A DNA stretch of 64,000 nt from Labyrinthula sp. Ha (lineage: Eukaryota > Sar > Bigyra > Labyrinthulida > Labyrinthulaceae): the NCBI GenBank assembly GCA_015227615.1, contig JAALGZ010000010.1, positions 930,001-994,000 on the forward strand, written 5' to 3'. The translations under genes were made by a program, and so were the position numbers. The notes under the pieces were generated by a model. That model did not search any database and was not told the origin of the DNA. It saw nothing but the letters and a program-made list of their open reading frames with translations. Shown here one piece after another: positions 8,849 to 24,374 of the stretch; the first letter of the stretch is position 1; the number at the start of each line of letters is the position of its first letter.

Positions 8849-11317
8849 CTAAGAGTTAGAGAGGGTGCTCAATATATTAACAGCTTCAACAGAACTTTCG
8901 ATGAAATACTTGGAATGAGACACCCTCTCTCCTACAGAGCAAAGCCAAGAGTACAAAGTTTTCTTTGACTCTATCTCTGAGAACATCCGTTCATCTGTCT
9001 TATCATCGCCAAAGCATAGAATCAAGTCTAAATCATACTCCATTTCATCGATTTTATTTTTCACCTTGTATTGATTAAGAATATTTCGAATAGCGCGACC
9101 TTTGTGAATCCCACTTGGTTGTACATAAATATACTTCTTTCGAAGAGACAGGTGCGAATCTAAAGGATGGAACTTAAGAATCTGCTCAAGCTGAATCTGT
9201 AAAGACTTTGCTTGTAAATCTCCATATCCTTCATCCGTATCCATGAAGTGCCACGTCACATAGGACTCTCCAGCATCCAAAAAACTGCCTGGAGTTCTCT
9301 CAGCAAAAGATTTAAACACAGATAGTATATCCTCCTTCCAATAGAACCCTTGCTCTTTATTCTTGTTTTTTCCAACATGAATCCAGTGATGTTCTCCAGG
9401 ATGCTTCACCTTGTACCCGTTCTCTGCAATCATTCCACAACCTAATCCGGAGAAAAAAGAATCCATCATCTTTGAGCTCAATGTATCTATGATATAAACA
9501 ATATTTCTTTCAAAGTAAACAAGTTTTCGCAATGTTTCCATTAAATATTCGTCTGGTTTATTCAATTGTGGTATACTATGAAAATTAACTAGTGTACCTC
9601 TATAATCAAGCAAGATTAAACACTTCTCAGCACGTAAATACTCATTTGACAAGAACTGAATATTCACATAAGGTGTAATTTGAACTTCTTGTGCTTTGAT
9701 CCACGCTTTCTCCACCAAGAAGTGCAATCTTTTAATCCATTCACCTGTAGTATAAGTCTTTACAAAGTTCATCAACTTATTTATTCTGGAAACTCTTTTT
9801 TCTCGAGGCATCTTGATTGCACGCTCTATGGAATCAGCAACATCTTCTGCAGCATGTGGATTTATTATAATTGCCCCTTTTAAGGAGGTTGCGCATCCCG
9901 TAAACTCTGAATACAAAACAACACCTGGATCATTTAGATCCTGGCAAGCTGTGTACTCTAGCACAAACACCGAGAAGGCTTCTCTTAATGAAGTGTTCAA
10001 ACACACTTTCGCAACTCTATTCAGTGCATCTTGCTCTTCAGCATCCAACCCCTTTGTAAGTAGCTTAATAGGAGTGTACATAGAAAGAGCAGTTGAATAC
10101 TTGCCATTTATCTCACCTGCTAAGGTGTTGATCTGTTTAGCAAGAAATTTGGCATCATTTGTCCTTGAGTATCGATTTCTTGCTAATTTTGATTCTGTTA
10201 CAACTTGACATAAAACGGCTTTTCCAATGTATTCTGGATATTTTTCTAAAAAGGCTTCAAATGCCATGAACTTTTGAATCACACCTTGCACATAATCTAA
10301 CTTATCTCGAGACACAATAACTACTTTATCCTTAAAGTGTTCTCTCAATTCTTCAACTTTATCTAGATATTTCTCATTATTGTCTAAAACATGCTTAAAT
10401 CGTGGTGAATTTAATTCAATTCCCAATGGTTGATAACTCATAAAAATATCTCTTCGTTCAAACTCCACTTGCCTTGGATTTGCATTTAACCCAAGAATAT
10501 AAGTGCATGTGTGAATAAAATGCCGCACATAATTATAATGACAAAAACTAACTAAATCAGCTCCTAAAACACCCTTAAGCAAATCTTCTCTAGGAGGAAG
10601 AATTCTCCAAAATTCGTTTGATGGAAATGGTGTGTTTAGAAAAAATGCAACTTTGATTTTAGGAAATCTTCGTCTCAACATACCAGGCAACAGCATCAAA
10701 GAGAATCCATGCACTAATATTGTATCTCCATCGTTATACACACTGGAAATCGTATCCAAAAAGGCATTATTTGCTTTTACGTAGGCTGCATATGATTCAG
10801 AGACATCTGATTGAACTTGTGAGTATTGAAAATTATGCAAAATTTTCCATAAAACAGTACAACAAAAAATATCGTAAAATCTCTGCGATATTATTTTTTC
10901 TAGAAAAACTGGGTGGCAGTTAAATTCGTTAAGTAACTTTTCCCGAACTCCTTCTTGAAAAGGTTCCTCGATGTAAATTCCGTTCCATGTGACCCAAGTT
11001 AGGTTTTGTTTTGTCGCTGAAGTAAAGGTGTCTAAGGAATATTTGAACCATGAATTGCTTTTCAAGTAAGTGAATCCTTCCCCTTTATCGCTTCGGGATA
11101 TCTTAACTGGGCGGTGAATGCAACATACTATGAACTTAGTTTCAGTCTCTTGCTGTATGGTTGGATCATGAATTGATTTGGAATTAGATAAGATGTTGTT
11201 ACCAGTTGCTATATTTTGTATATTTGCTTTTTCTTCTGTTGATAAATCACCTCCCTGCTGTTGCTTGAGGTCTTCTTGAAGAGCCTGTATTTTTGATATT
11301 ATTGTTTGCTCATTCAT
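8849..11317 (-). CDS. Trehalose-6-phosphate synthase/phosphatase homologue, class-II-like, likely catalytically inactive
   Basis: An intronless 822-residue gene with a GT20 domain (about 60-550) fused to a HAD-type trehalose-phosphate phosphatase domain (about 560-822), the architecture of eukaryotic TPS-TPP proteins. Framework motifs are clear: PFPSNE near 231, LLGADLV-like near 250, GDDKTDE at 770-776. The residues that normally bind substrate are replaced. The HDYHL motif reads HGFSL (203-207); the His of H-x-PFP is Asn (228); DRLDYxKG reads DKLDYVQG (338-345); SLRDGMN reads SLREAFS (443-449); and the phosphatase DxDGT motif reads DYRGT (571-575), losing the acid/base Asp. From knowledge of the family this pattern matches regulatory class II members, so I infer a sensing or regulatory role rather than synthesis. 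The reading frame is intact over 822 codons, so it is not an ordinary pseudogene. Confidence 0.9.
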   Translation of the reverse strand: MNEQTIISKIQALQEDLKQQQGGDLSTEEKANIQNIATGNNILSNSKSIHDPTIQQETETKFIVCCIHRPVKISRSDKGEGFTYLKSNSWFKYSLDTFTSATKQNLTWVTWNGIYIEEPFQEGVREKLLNEFNCHPVFLEKIISQRFYDIFCCTVLWKILHNFQYSQVQSDVSESYAAYVKANNAFLDTISSVYNDGDTILVHGFSLMLLPGMLRRRFPKIKVAFFLNTPFPSNEFWRILPPREDLLKGVLGADLVSFCHYNYVRHFIHTCTYILGLNANPRQVEFERRDIFMSYQPLGIELNSPRFKHVLDNNEKYLDKVEELREHFKDKVVIVSRDKLDYVQGVIQKFMAFEAFLEKYPEYIGKAVLCQVVTESKLARNRYSRTNDAKFLAKQINTLAGEINGKYSTALSMYTPIKLLTKGLDAEEQDALNRVAKVCLNTSLREAFSVFVLEYTACQDLNDPGVVLYSEFTGCATSLKGAIIINPHAAEDVADSIERAIKMPREKRVSRINKLMNFVKTYTTGEWIKRLHFLVEKAWIKAQEVQITPYVNIQFLSNEYLRAEKCLILLDYRGTLVNFHSIPQLNKPDEYLMETLRKLVYFERNIVYIIDTLSSKMMDSFFSGLGCGMIAENGYKVKHPGEHHWIHVGKNKNKEQGFYWKEDILSVFKSFAERTPGSFLDAGESYVTWHFMDTDEGYGDLQAKSLQIQLEQILKFHPLDSHLSLRKKYIYVQPSGIHKGRAIRNILNQYKVKNKIDEMEYDLDLILCFGDDKTDERMFSEIESKKTLYSWLCSVGERVSHSKYFIESSVEAVNILSTLSNS

Positions 11318-14300
11318 ATTTCTTTAACAAGATACTGCATTACTCTATTTGTCTTTCCAGTTGCGAACGGATTGGAAAGTGGACTTTTACCTTAGAAATG
11401 CAACTCTGAAGGTGTAGAAAGCAACATAATTCAAATTTAATTTTATCTTTCTATCGAATTTTAAATGATCTTCAGCTTTATTCCTATAATGACAACAAAT
11501 TTAGTAGTTCCTGTTAATCTAAATTGTAATCACGCTTGCGATGATGTGACCATGAAAAGTATAAATTCGAATCATGGTGCTTAGTGAGACTGGAAAGTGT
11601 TAAACCATACAATATTTCATGTTGAGAGAGTTTTGGTACATTGTATATACTTGATCACTGCTTCCTTGTTCCTACAGGAAAAACCTGCCTTAAGTATGCA
11701 GTGGAAGAGAAGTTTACGCTTTGAAAGATTTGATACATCGTAGATACCTGTTCCTGTGCTACTATAATCTATAAAGTATATGTTGATCTGTATCCCAATA
11801 TATTTTTTTTTAACTCGCTGCACTCACCCTTCTTATTTTTCTAAACTTAATTTCAATAGTTGTTCAATAGAAAATAATGATTTAAATCTAGTCAACCTAT
11901 TCATAGCCCTGAATATTCACTACTAAACTAATATACATTCCATTAAATAGCAATAACAACTCTTTCCGGTGATCCAGAGTAACCTAACTTTGTTATAAAC
12001 CTGGCATTAGATATGCTTCATTTCACAGAACTTAGCTAAAAACATTAGGTAGCTGGGATTATAAATTCTTTGATAAATAGGGCGATTCTAACGTTTCCAA
12101 TATTTTCTTAATTATTAAATAATTGGTGCCAGTTTCCACTAGATACAAGTTGCTTGAAGGCTAATATTGCTTGAAATTGTTTTTTTAATTTTTTAATTAT
12201 AAAGATTTGGCTTTATAGCCCAGATACACCAATATATACAAATCAAATGACATCCAAGCTTAAACTTGTTTAACTCAAAGTATATTATATCTATTTATTG
12301 CATCTGCGGTTACAAAATTTAACTTTCCACAACTACTGTGAATGATGATTCTAGGCCATGCTTTCATTTCCTTTCTAAGTACAATAAGAACATGAGGGTA
12401 CAAACTGTAATGGCTCTACTGAGCTAATTGTATAAGTGTTCTAACCATTTTATTCACGATTGCTTCTTATAAAAATTCAAAGTTGCTAGTCGGTTGGTTT
12501 ATGACATCGTTCCTCTCGTGATTGCAAGAGCCGTATATCTTGGTTTCTATTTCTAGCACAGAGAATTTACTCGATGTGGCAATTACACTAGCTATTTGTG
12601 TCACTGTGCACTTTATTAGATACTTCTGGACATTGTGATTACTAAGCTCTTGGGTCTGAACAAGGAGGTGTTTATCGACATAGCCCATCAATGAAATGTT
12701 AATCATCTAGATTCATCTGACATGATTCTTGAAAATTTCCATCGTTAAATTGTGGTTGTGGTAGCGAATATGCTCTGCTACTGATGTAGTAGTACTCATA
12801 CCAATTTGTAGCTATTCTTACCACTAAATAATATATAAAAAATTGTATTATTCGTATTGTGGTCGTTATATGCTCCCAAAACGAAATGATTAAGGAAAAC
12901 GTAATGGTATATCTAAGACTAAAAGTAGAGATATTGCAGAATTGAATCAATCCAGTATAAGACTTTGTTTTATTATATTGATGCCAAAAGGTTGTATTGA
13001 TTATAGTACTTTGAAGTTAGGACTTAAAGAGGGTTAATTGAGCCTTAGCTAGCCCAACATGGGTCTTGTCACGATCAAACTTCAACTACTTTCTAGGGAT
13101 TTTTTTCTCACGTTCTGTAATAAGTTTTGCTGAAAGTCCAGAACTGGTTTTACACCACTTGGAAACTTCGGGTTGAATTGACATCTAGTTATAATTTTGT
13201 GGAATCTTGATCAATCTTGCGACATTTTGGCAAACGGAGATAGCACAAATGGAGTGAAAGTTTGGGATAACTTCATGACAGCTTGATGAAGGTCGTGAAA
13301 ATTACAGCCCACCAATCCATATCATATCATGTTTTTTGGAGGGGGGGGTCAGTTTGAAAATAAGTCAATATTTAGTTTGGTATTCAATTAGAAAGTTTAT
13401 TTTTCTAGTTGGTTTGAATTATAATTGTGGATCGACAGGGGCAGCAGAGAGGCTAGTAGTACATTGGTCTTGTTCGGATTGGCCAGAGTTGGAAGACACA
13501 GATGCAATCATAGAACTGATTTGCCACTAGATTTTCAGCTCAATTTGGACTTTAATAATTGGTATCCTAGGGCAACCTGCTTACCTAAATCATGAGAAGA
13601 GGCTCTTATGACTGCTATAGAGTTTATAGTCGTATGCTATGTTTCAGAATGAAAGATAAACATATAGCAAGCAAGAGGCTAGAAGAACATTCCAGGTATA
13701 ATATCAGGTGTAACCCGGTTGAGATCAGGGTAATGGGCTATATTTGAAGGTGTTCTTACGTTCGCTATTTTTTAGGTGAAACATGACTATATTTTTCTTC
13801 ACCATTATCTTGTGGTTTATAAGCTTCAGTGTGGTTAGGTTTTCGATGGATTAAGTCTTTCTAAGGGAATAGACATGGAATTTTACATCTATTCTGTGCA
13901 CTGGTTAAAGGTGCTGGTATGGAGTATTTTCTGTTTCCGTTAGATTATTATGTAACATGGGTTATCATGTTCAGGGGGTCTTCTTCCAGATTATTCAGTT
14001 TTCTCGGTATATGACGCCTCTTAGAGTTTTAGATACATGGTTATTTTCTTTGTTAAAAAGATTTAGCTTCAACTCTTGATATTCTCTTAGTGTTCAACAA
14101 AACTTCAATTCAGTAGACCAGTTTAACCTGAAAAACTTTGACTGTATATTCTTTGGGTTTTTATATTCTAATATGTTTTTCTTCAGAAACTGGATTTTAA
14201 TCAATGGTTCCCGTTATTTCATATTAATTTTCTTTGTCTCGACTGTTTCACTTTTCCATTCATTACTGAAGATAACCATGGGCATTTAAACTATGCACTG

Positions 14301-15244
14301 ACATCAATATCTTGTATTTTTTCTATATGAACTGGATATATCTTCTTTGATGTGTTTTGTTTTAACGTAACAGCTTCATGTGAGCTCATAGTTTTTTACT
14401 ACTTATATCTCTTATGTCATTGCAGAAACTGGAGTTTAAATGTGTTTTGAACAGACATATTTTACAAAAGTATCGTTAAATTTCATGTGTTCATATTTAA
14501 GTGTCCATTAGAAGAGGTTTCTATGAGGGATAAAATAGATTAAATAAGTGAAGGTAATATAAAATTGCTTATGATTTTTAAATTTTGAAAAATTAGCATT
14601 GATTATTTATTGTGATTTACCGATGATTCGACAGTGTAATACATAATCTTGGTCCTAGGGCTACCTGGTTCGTCGGTATTTAGAAAGGTTTTAATGCATG
14701 AAAATTACCAGAAAATTTTCAAACTTTACATTGATGAAAATACTTTGCCTTTTATTAGAATCAAAGTATTTATAATTAAGTATCGGAGTTTACAATAATA
14801 ACATAAATAATTATTTGATAATTGTTTTGGTTTTTGTTTTCGATTAAAATATTGGGATTTTGATTATAGAAAAGCGATTTTGTTTTCTTCTAATTTTGAA
14901 TAGATAATCGTAACAAAAGAGCTACCCGGTGAACAAAACTAATTAAATATTCGTGACATATTAGAACTTACAGATAATGACCACATGATCTTATAATAAC
15001 TAGGTAATGCGATGCAGTTCGGTTAAGTGGCCTTCTCCTTAAAGAATTTCATAGAGTGCAAAAATGAGAATATATCTGATGATTATATGTCCCGGTTTCA
15101 TCTGCCTCGACCTTGTATTGATATTAAATTGATTGTTAATAAGGACTCAAAATAGCCACGTCAATATTAATGATTATCAATAAGAAAGTATTGCAAGAAA
15201 ATATTGATAAATTATAAGTAAATTAATTATGAGATCTGTTTCTA
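11318..15244. other. Intergenic, gene-poor
   Basis: About 3.9 kb without a supportable gene. The 13.0-14.5 kb part is richer in G and has short coding-like stretches in several frames on the plus strand, which could be a very old element remnant, but no domain is identifiable. The remainder is AT-rich. Confidence 0.45.
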
Positions 15245-19740
<4,496 letters not shown>

Positions 19741-20379
19741 ATTTTTTATAATCTTTTCTGTTTCTTTTGGTATATTCAAGAACATATGTTCCAGTGTATG
19801 AAATGAACAAAAAGAAAACTGACTTTTAATTGACTAGCCTTTTAGAAAATAGATCTTAGATCATACGAGGGGAAAATTCAAAATACAGTAAGGTGAACAT
19901 ATGTACATCCTTAAAAATGATTGAATGCCAAGATACAGAGTCAATAAGTTCTGAGCAGTATGTTGACAAGACACACTAGCTTATATATATAAGCTCTCAA
20001 AGACAGTCTAAGACATAATATAAATCACATTGCAAAAAGACACACCTTCTCCTGAATTTGGCAAGCTTTGTGTACTCTATATAGTTCATCTTTTCTTACT
20101 TTTAATCTTGTTAATAAATTTTTATTGTTGATTTCTGCACATCTGTCTAAATATTGTATATGTATGACGAATCTTATGCACTAATAGATTTTGGACTCTG
20201 AAACAATAAAAATAGAAATCTTTTATCCCATGGTGAATATCTCAAGTGATAGCTCCTTGAAAACCCCATTGCATACGAGTCTTCGAGGATAATTAGTTTC
20301 TACACTAAGTATCGATATTGCTACTCTTAGTACTTACAAGTTAACCTTCCTTCACAAAATTACCAAGGACATAAATTTC
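19741..20379. other. Intergenic between copia fossil A and the LINE
   Basis: About 640 AT-rich bases with no ORF or domain. Its right part may belong to the 5' end of the LINE. Confidence 0.4.
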
Positions 20380-23300
20380 TTTGTGTTGCAGGAGCTGAAC
20401 CAACAGAGTTCTAAGTGACTGCATAGTTGGGGAACGTCACCCGGAAAATGAGGAGATTGTGTATTTTGAAGCCACATAATTGTTATGAAGTCAGAGCAAC
20501 GTTCTTGTACCATGAGGTCTTGGAGAGAGTTCTAAAGGTGTCAACTCGAGGAGACAACATTCTTTAAGTATTGGTATGTCTGACAGGAAAGTTTAAGGCG
20601 TTTTTATAAATTGTTGCAGCCTGCAGTCTGGAAATTATGCGAAAAAAATAAGATCTTTTCTTTTAACCTTACAGAAACAGTCTTTAACATAAAAAAAGAT
20701 TTACTATCATATTTGGCGATTCAAATGCTCAGATGAGTGGAAACTCTAAAGAAATTGATAAGAAATATGGTTATTCCAACTGATCAAACAGATATGAAAA
20801 TATATTAGCACGATGGAGAATAAAATATGGATATGAGGTTGCTAACTCTAAGCTCAAAACTGGGGAAAGAGTAAAAGTAAGAATGGTACATACTGCCAAA
20901 AAGGCAATAGTGCATTTAAGTCTCAAATTGACTTCTTCCTAACAAACAACTTACCTTTGGTGGCATCACTTAAAGTTGTGAAGAAAATATCTGCTGGGAT
21001 CTATGGAGAAACGAGCTTTGACCATCAAGCAATTAAATTGAATTTGCTTTCATCTGTATTGTACAGTCCTTTTCACATCAAGACAAACTAGAGGTTAACC
21101 TGCTCCTCAAAGATACAAATATGACACACTTAGTCAAAAGTCAAATTTAGTTGCAACTGAGAAAAACAACTTGAAGCAAGGGTAACTATGAAGCTCTAGT
21201 TGTTGTTGTGCCTGAGATTCTGAAAGAAAGTATACCACTTTTAAATCCTCAGATCCCTCAACAGAAAACTCAGAAGCAACTACAGTACTGGTTGACAAGA
21301 AGAAGAGAAAGTACGCACCTGCTATAACTGAGCCAAAGCAACAGCTTATCAACGACATAAAAATGAGCGCAGCTCATGACAGTAACATCTGGCTGGATAA
21401 CGTAGTAGACAAAATACATCAGCTGATCAGGGCCAGACAAACCAGGGAAGTATAGATACTCATAGACAGACTGAAATGCAAGAGGAAAGTACAGACCAAG
21501 ATTGTTCAAGACAGGAATGGAAATAGAGTGGATGTAAAAACCAAACTCAAAGTGTTACAAGAATATATGGAAAATAACCGACACCTCCAACTCATAAAAT
21601 ACAGCTTTCTAGAAGTCAAATATATCATTACCACATACCGATTCCTAGAGTGGCTCTCCAGAAAAGTATAGGTGTACATCCTCCGTCAGCAGAAGAAATG
21701 AGGGAATCTATCAAACAACTCAAGAGGAGCCATGAGCCCGGAATAGACGATATCCCATATGGACTCGTAAAAACTTCAACAAAAGTATAAATAATCTTAC
21801 TCAGCAAGATACAAAACAATTATAGAAGTGGATGTATCGCAAAAAAGGATCTCAATACTATCTACAGCGTTTAAATTATTCATATCTATAAACACAAAGG
21901 AAACAAAGGTTACCCAGGTTGCTACCGACCCATAGTATTATTGAACACAACCTTCAAATTGATTTTTAAAATTATCAACAACAAAATATAATATATCTTA
22001 GAAAAACTTCCATCATATCAAGCAAGGTTTAGATCCAACTTCATCACCATGATCGAAATAGAAGTTTTACATAGTCTTGTTAAGCACTTCCTCAATCGTA
22101 ATTAGAATATTAAGTTACTATTTATCGATTTACAGAAGGCATTTGACTATGCAAGTCATAGGTTTATCCAAACTTCTCTGAAATAGCACCATGTTCCATG
22201 CAAACTCAGGAAAATAATGAGTAATTTGTAAGAGGTAGCAGAAGGAAAAACGACAGAAGGAAACATACTATCAAGGGTTATACACTTAAGAGGGGGGTCA
22301 TGCAAGGAGATTCGTTGTCACCAGCGACCTTCAAACTAACTTCGAATTCAGTTATGGAATGGATAAAGCACACTATCTTGGCAAATATATCAGTGCTGGA
22401 TCTCCATTCAATTATCTAGTCACCGCAGATGACATAGTTACAGTAGGTGAAACGGTTGAGCCTATATATATATAGCTTCATGAACCAATTATAAACTCTT
22501 GACTGCGTTTCTGGCTTGAGGATCATCATAGCTGATACCAAAATTCTGCTAACAGATGAAGGATACAATATGGAAAAAGTTGTACCTGATGAAGATACAA
22601 ATGTCCTCCTAATAAGCTCTACTGCGAGTAATGTTCCAGTTTCTTCGAAACAAAAGTAAGTTACGACGCACACTACAGAAGCAGGTTCTGCGCTGGTACG
22701 TGTAACCGAAGTCATAAAGCACTTTTGCCACATGTCACGCCAAGGAGCTACTGGAACGCAAACTGGAGCCACTTATAAACCCAGCTATGGTGAATGGTGA
22801 AACCAGCAAACCAGTGAAAACATACAAGTATTTTGGGGATGGACTTCAACTTTTCTGCTATCTCGGTAAATAGCATCCTCCAAAAACAGGAACTATGCGA
22901 AGCTAGACTGGCCAAATATCGTGATATCCTTTGAGCAACAACAATCTGGAAGGACACAAAAAGAAACCTTGCACGAGTACTTGTCTTGTTACCTAGAATA
23001 TGTAGTCTAGTCAAGTGGACTAAAAATGATAGACTAGATAGAAAACTGCACCTGCTCTTCAGAAAGATAAGAGCTGTCATTGAAGGAACCCACCTCAAAG
23101 AAACCAAACTGCAAGAAGGTGACTTGAATGTTCATGGGATCGGTCAAGTGCTCCAGAATAAATATAAGACTCCGGAAAAACTGCTCCATGATGAACAACT
23201 GACCTGTCTTACACTCTCAAACATCACCAACAACACTTCAACAAAGCGATCAAGAGACATATCCTATCTTGACCCTAAACTTGAACTCAACATGTAACCA

Positions 23301-23540
23301 ACGTCACCTAGTGATCCATCATCTCCCCCACTAGTAGGATACCATCAACACAAAACATTCCTGAAACCTAACAGCATCAACCTGACCGCACTAGCAACCA
23401 CAAGAGAATATCCCACATAGCAATCTCCAGAACTATGAGAAGATGTAGACATCAAAGGATAGCCACCATAAACCTACTTTAGTACATCCAAACCCTTCTC
23501 TCAGAGAATAAACAAATTTAAAGTACCTAAGAAGATTAAG
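20380..23540 (+). mobile_element. Decayed non-LTR retrotransposon (LINE) with APE endonuclease and reverse transcriptase
   Basis: Read on the plus strand in changing frames because of many stops and shifts. An endonuclease portion at about 20.5-21.05 kb shows FGDSNA and later SFDHQAIKLNL, the APE-type metal and catalytic motifs. The reverse transcriptase follows: GYPGCYRP near 21.91 kb, FIDLQKAFD near 22.12 kb, GVMQGDSLSP near 22.30 kb and the catalytic box as TADDI near 22.42 kb in place of YADD. A C-terminal frame 22986-23297 ends the ORF. The domain order marks an APE-type LINE (the L1/RTE/Jockey group of lineages, not resolved further). Many inactivating changes indicate an old insertion. 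Ends are approximate and I saw no clear poly(A) tail or target-site duplication. Confidence 0.85.
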
Positions 23541-24374
23541 CAAGCCTTTTTTCATCTTGTTTTCCCTTAATTCAAATATAAAATGTTCCTATATTTTGGA
23601 ACGGTATTAATTCTACTATTTTTATTCCTGGAAATTTATTCCAAAGAAAACTGATTTTATAGAAAAGAAATACAATTACTGGAAACGTTGATAAGAAAAA
23701 GAGTATGAAAATATTCAGTCTTGCTGGTTTAAAGCAGAAAAAATTGAGGTGTATTTTAATCTTTTGCCTTATATTTGACGGAGCTTTTTTTCTTCTGGTG
23801 TCAAAACTTGTTACAAAACAGATTTCTCACATTATTGTTAATAGTGAAAAGCAACCAGGTTTTGAAACTTGTTAAATGTAGACAGTGATTTCAGAGTACA
23901 ACTAAATAAAAATATCCTTTTCTATACCTATTGATTGTTATAATTTTGCGATAAATTAAGCATTAGTAAATTAAAGTAGGAAGTTTTCAAAATAATCCCT
24001 AAACTTTTGTACAAAAATAAGAGTAGTTGATTTACGACTGTTTTTCTTTAGATATTGAAGGCCCTTTTAACTTTTTTTTGGATTTCTACACAATGAAAGA
24101 AAAATTTGGTAAAACTTAATTCTCAATCTATCTCCTTGCTATTCACTTAATTCACTTGTTCTTCTAGTTGAATCCAGGAACTTGAATGAAGAGAAATCTA
24201 TCACAGATACTAAGAAATTTTTTGTATTATTGAAGAAAATATTAATGTATTATTAACGCTAGTAAGTCAAAGGTAAGGAAAGAGGTTCAGTTAAGAAGCA
24301 AATATTTACGAAAGAGCGTTCAAAGTAAATTTATACACAGGAAGAAACAAAGGATAAATACTTAAATTTTAATT
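23541..24374. other. Intergenic, no gene seen
   Basis: AT-rich stretch between the LINE end and the stop of the LRR-Roc-COR gene. Nothing recognisable. Confidence 0.5.

Noticed and set aside
11558-11590. T-loop-like TTCGAATC as a tRNA sign
   Set aside because: No matching acceptor, D or anticodon arms upstream. The other TTCGA occurrences I checked also lack a cloverleaf.
13336-13530. Short plus-strand ORF in a G-richer stretch
   Set aside because: Isolated, no domain, surrounded by stops; at best debris of an old element.
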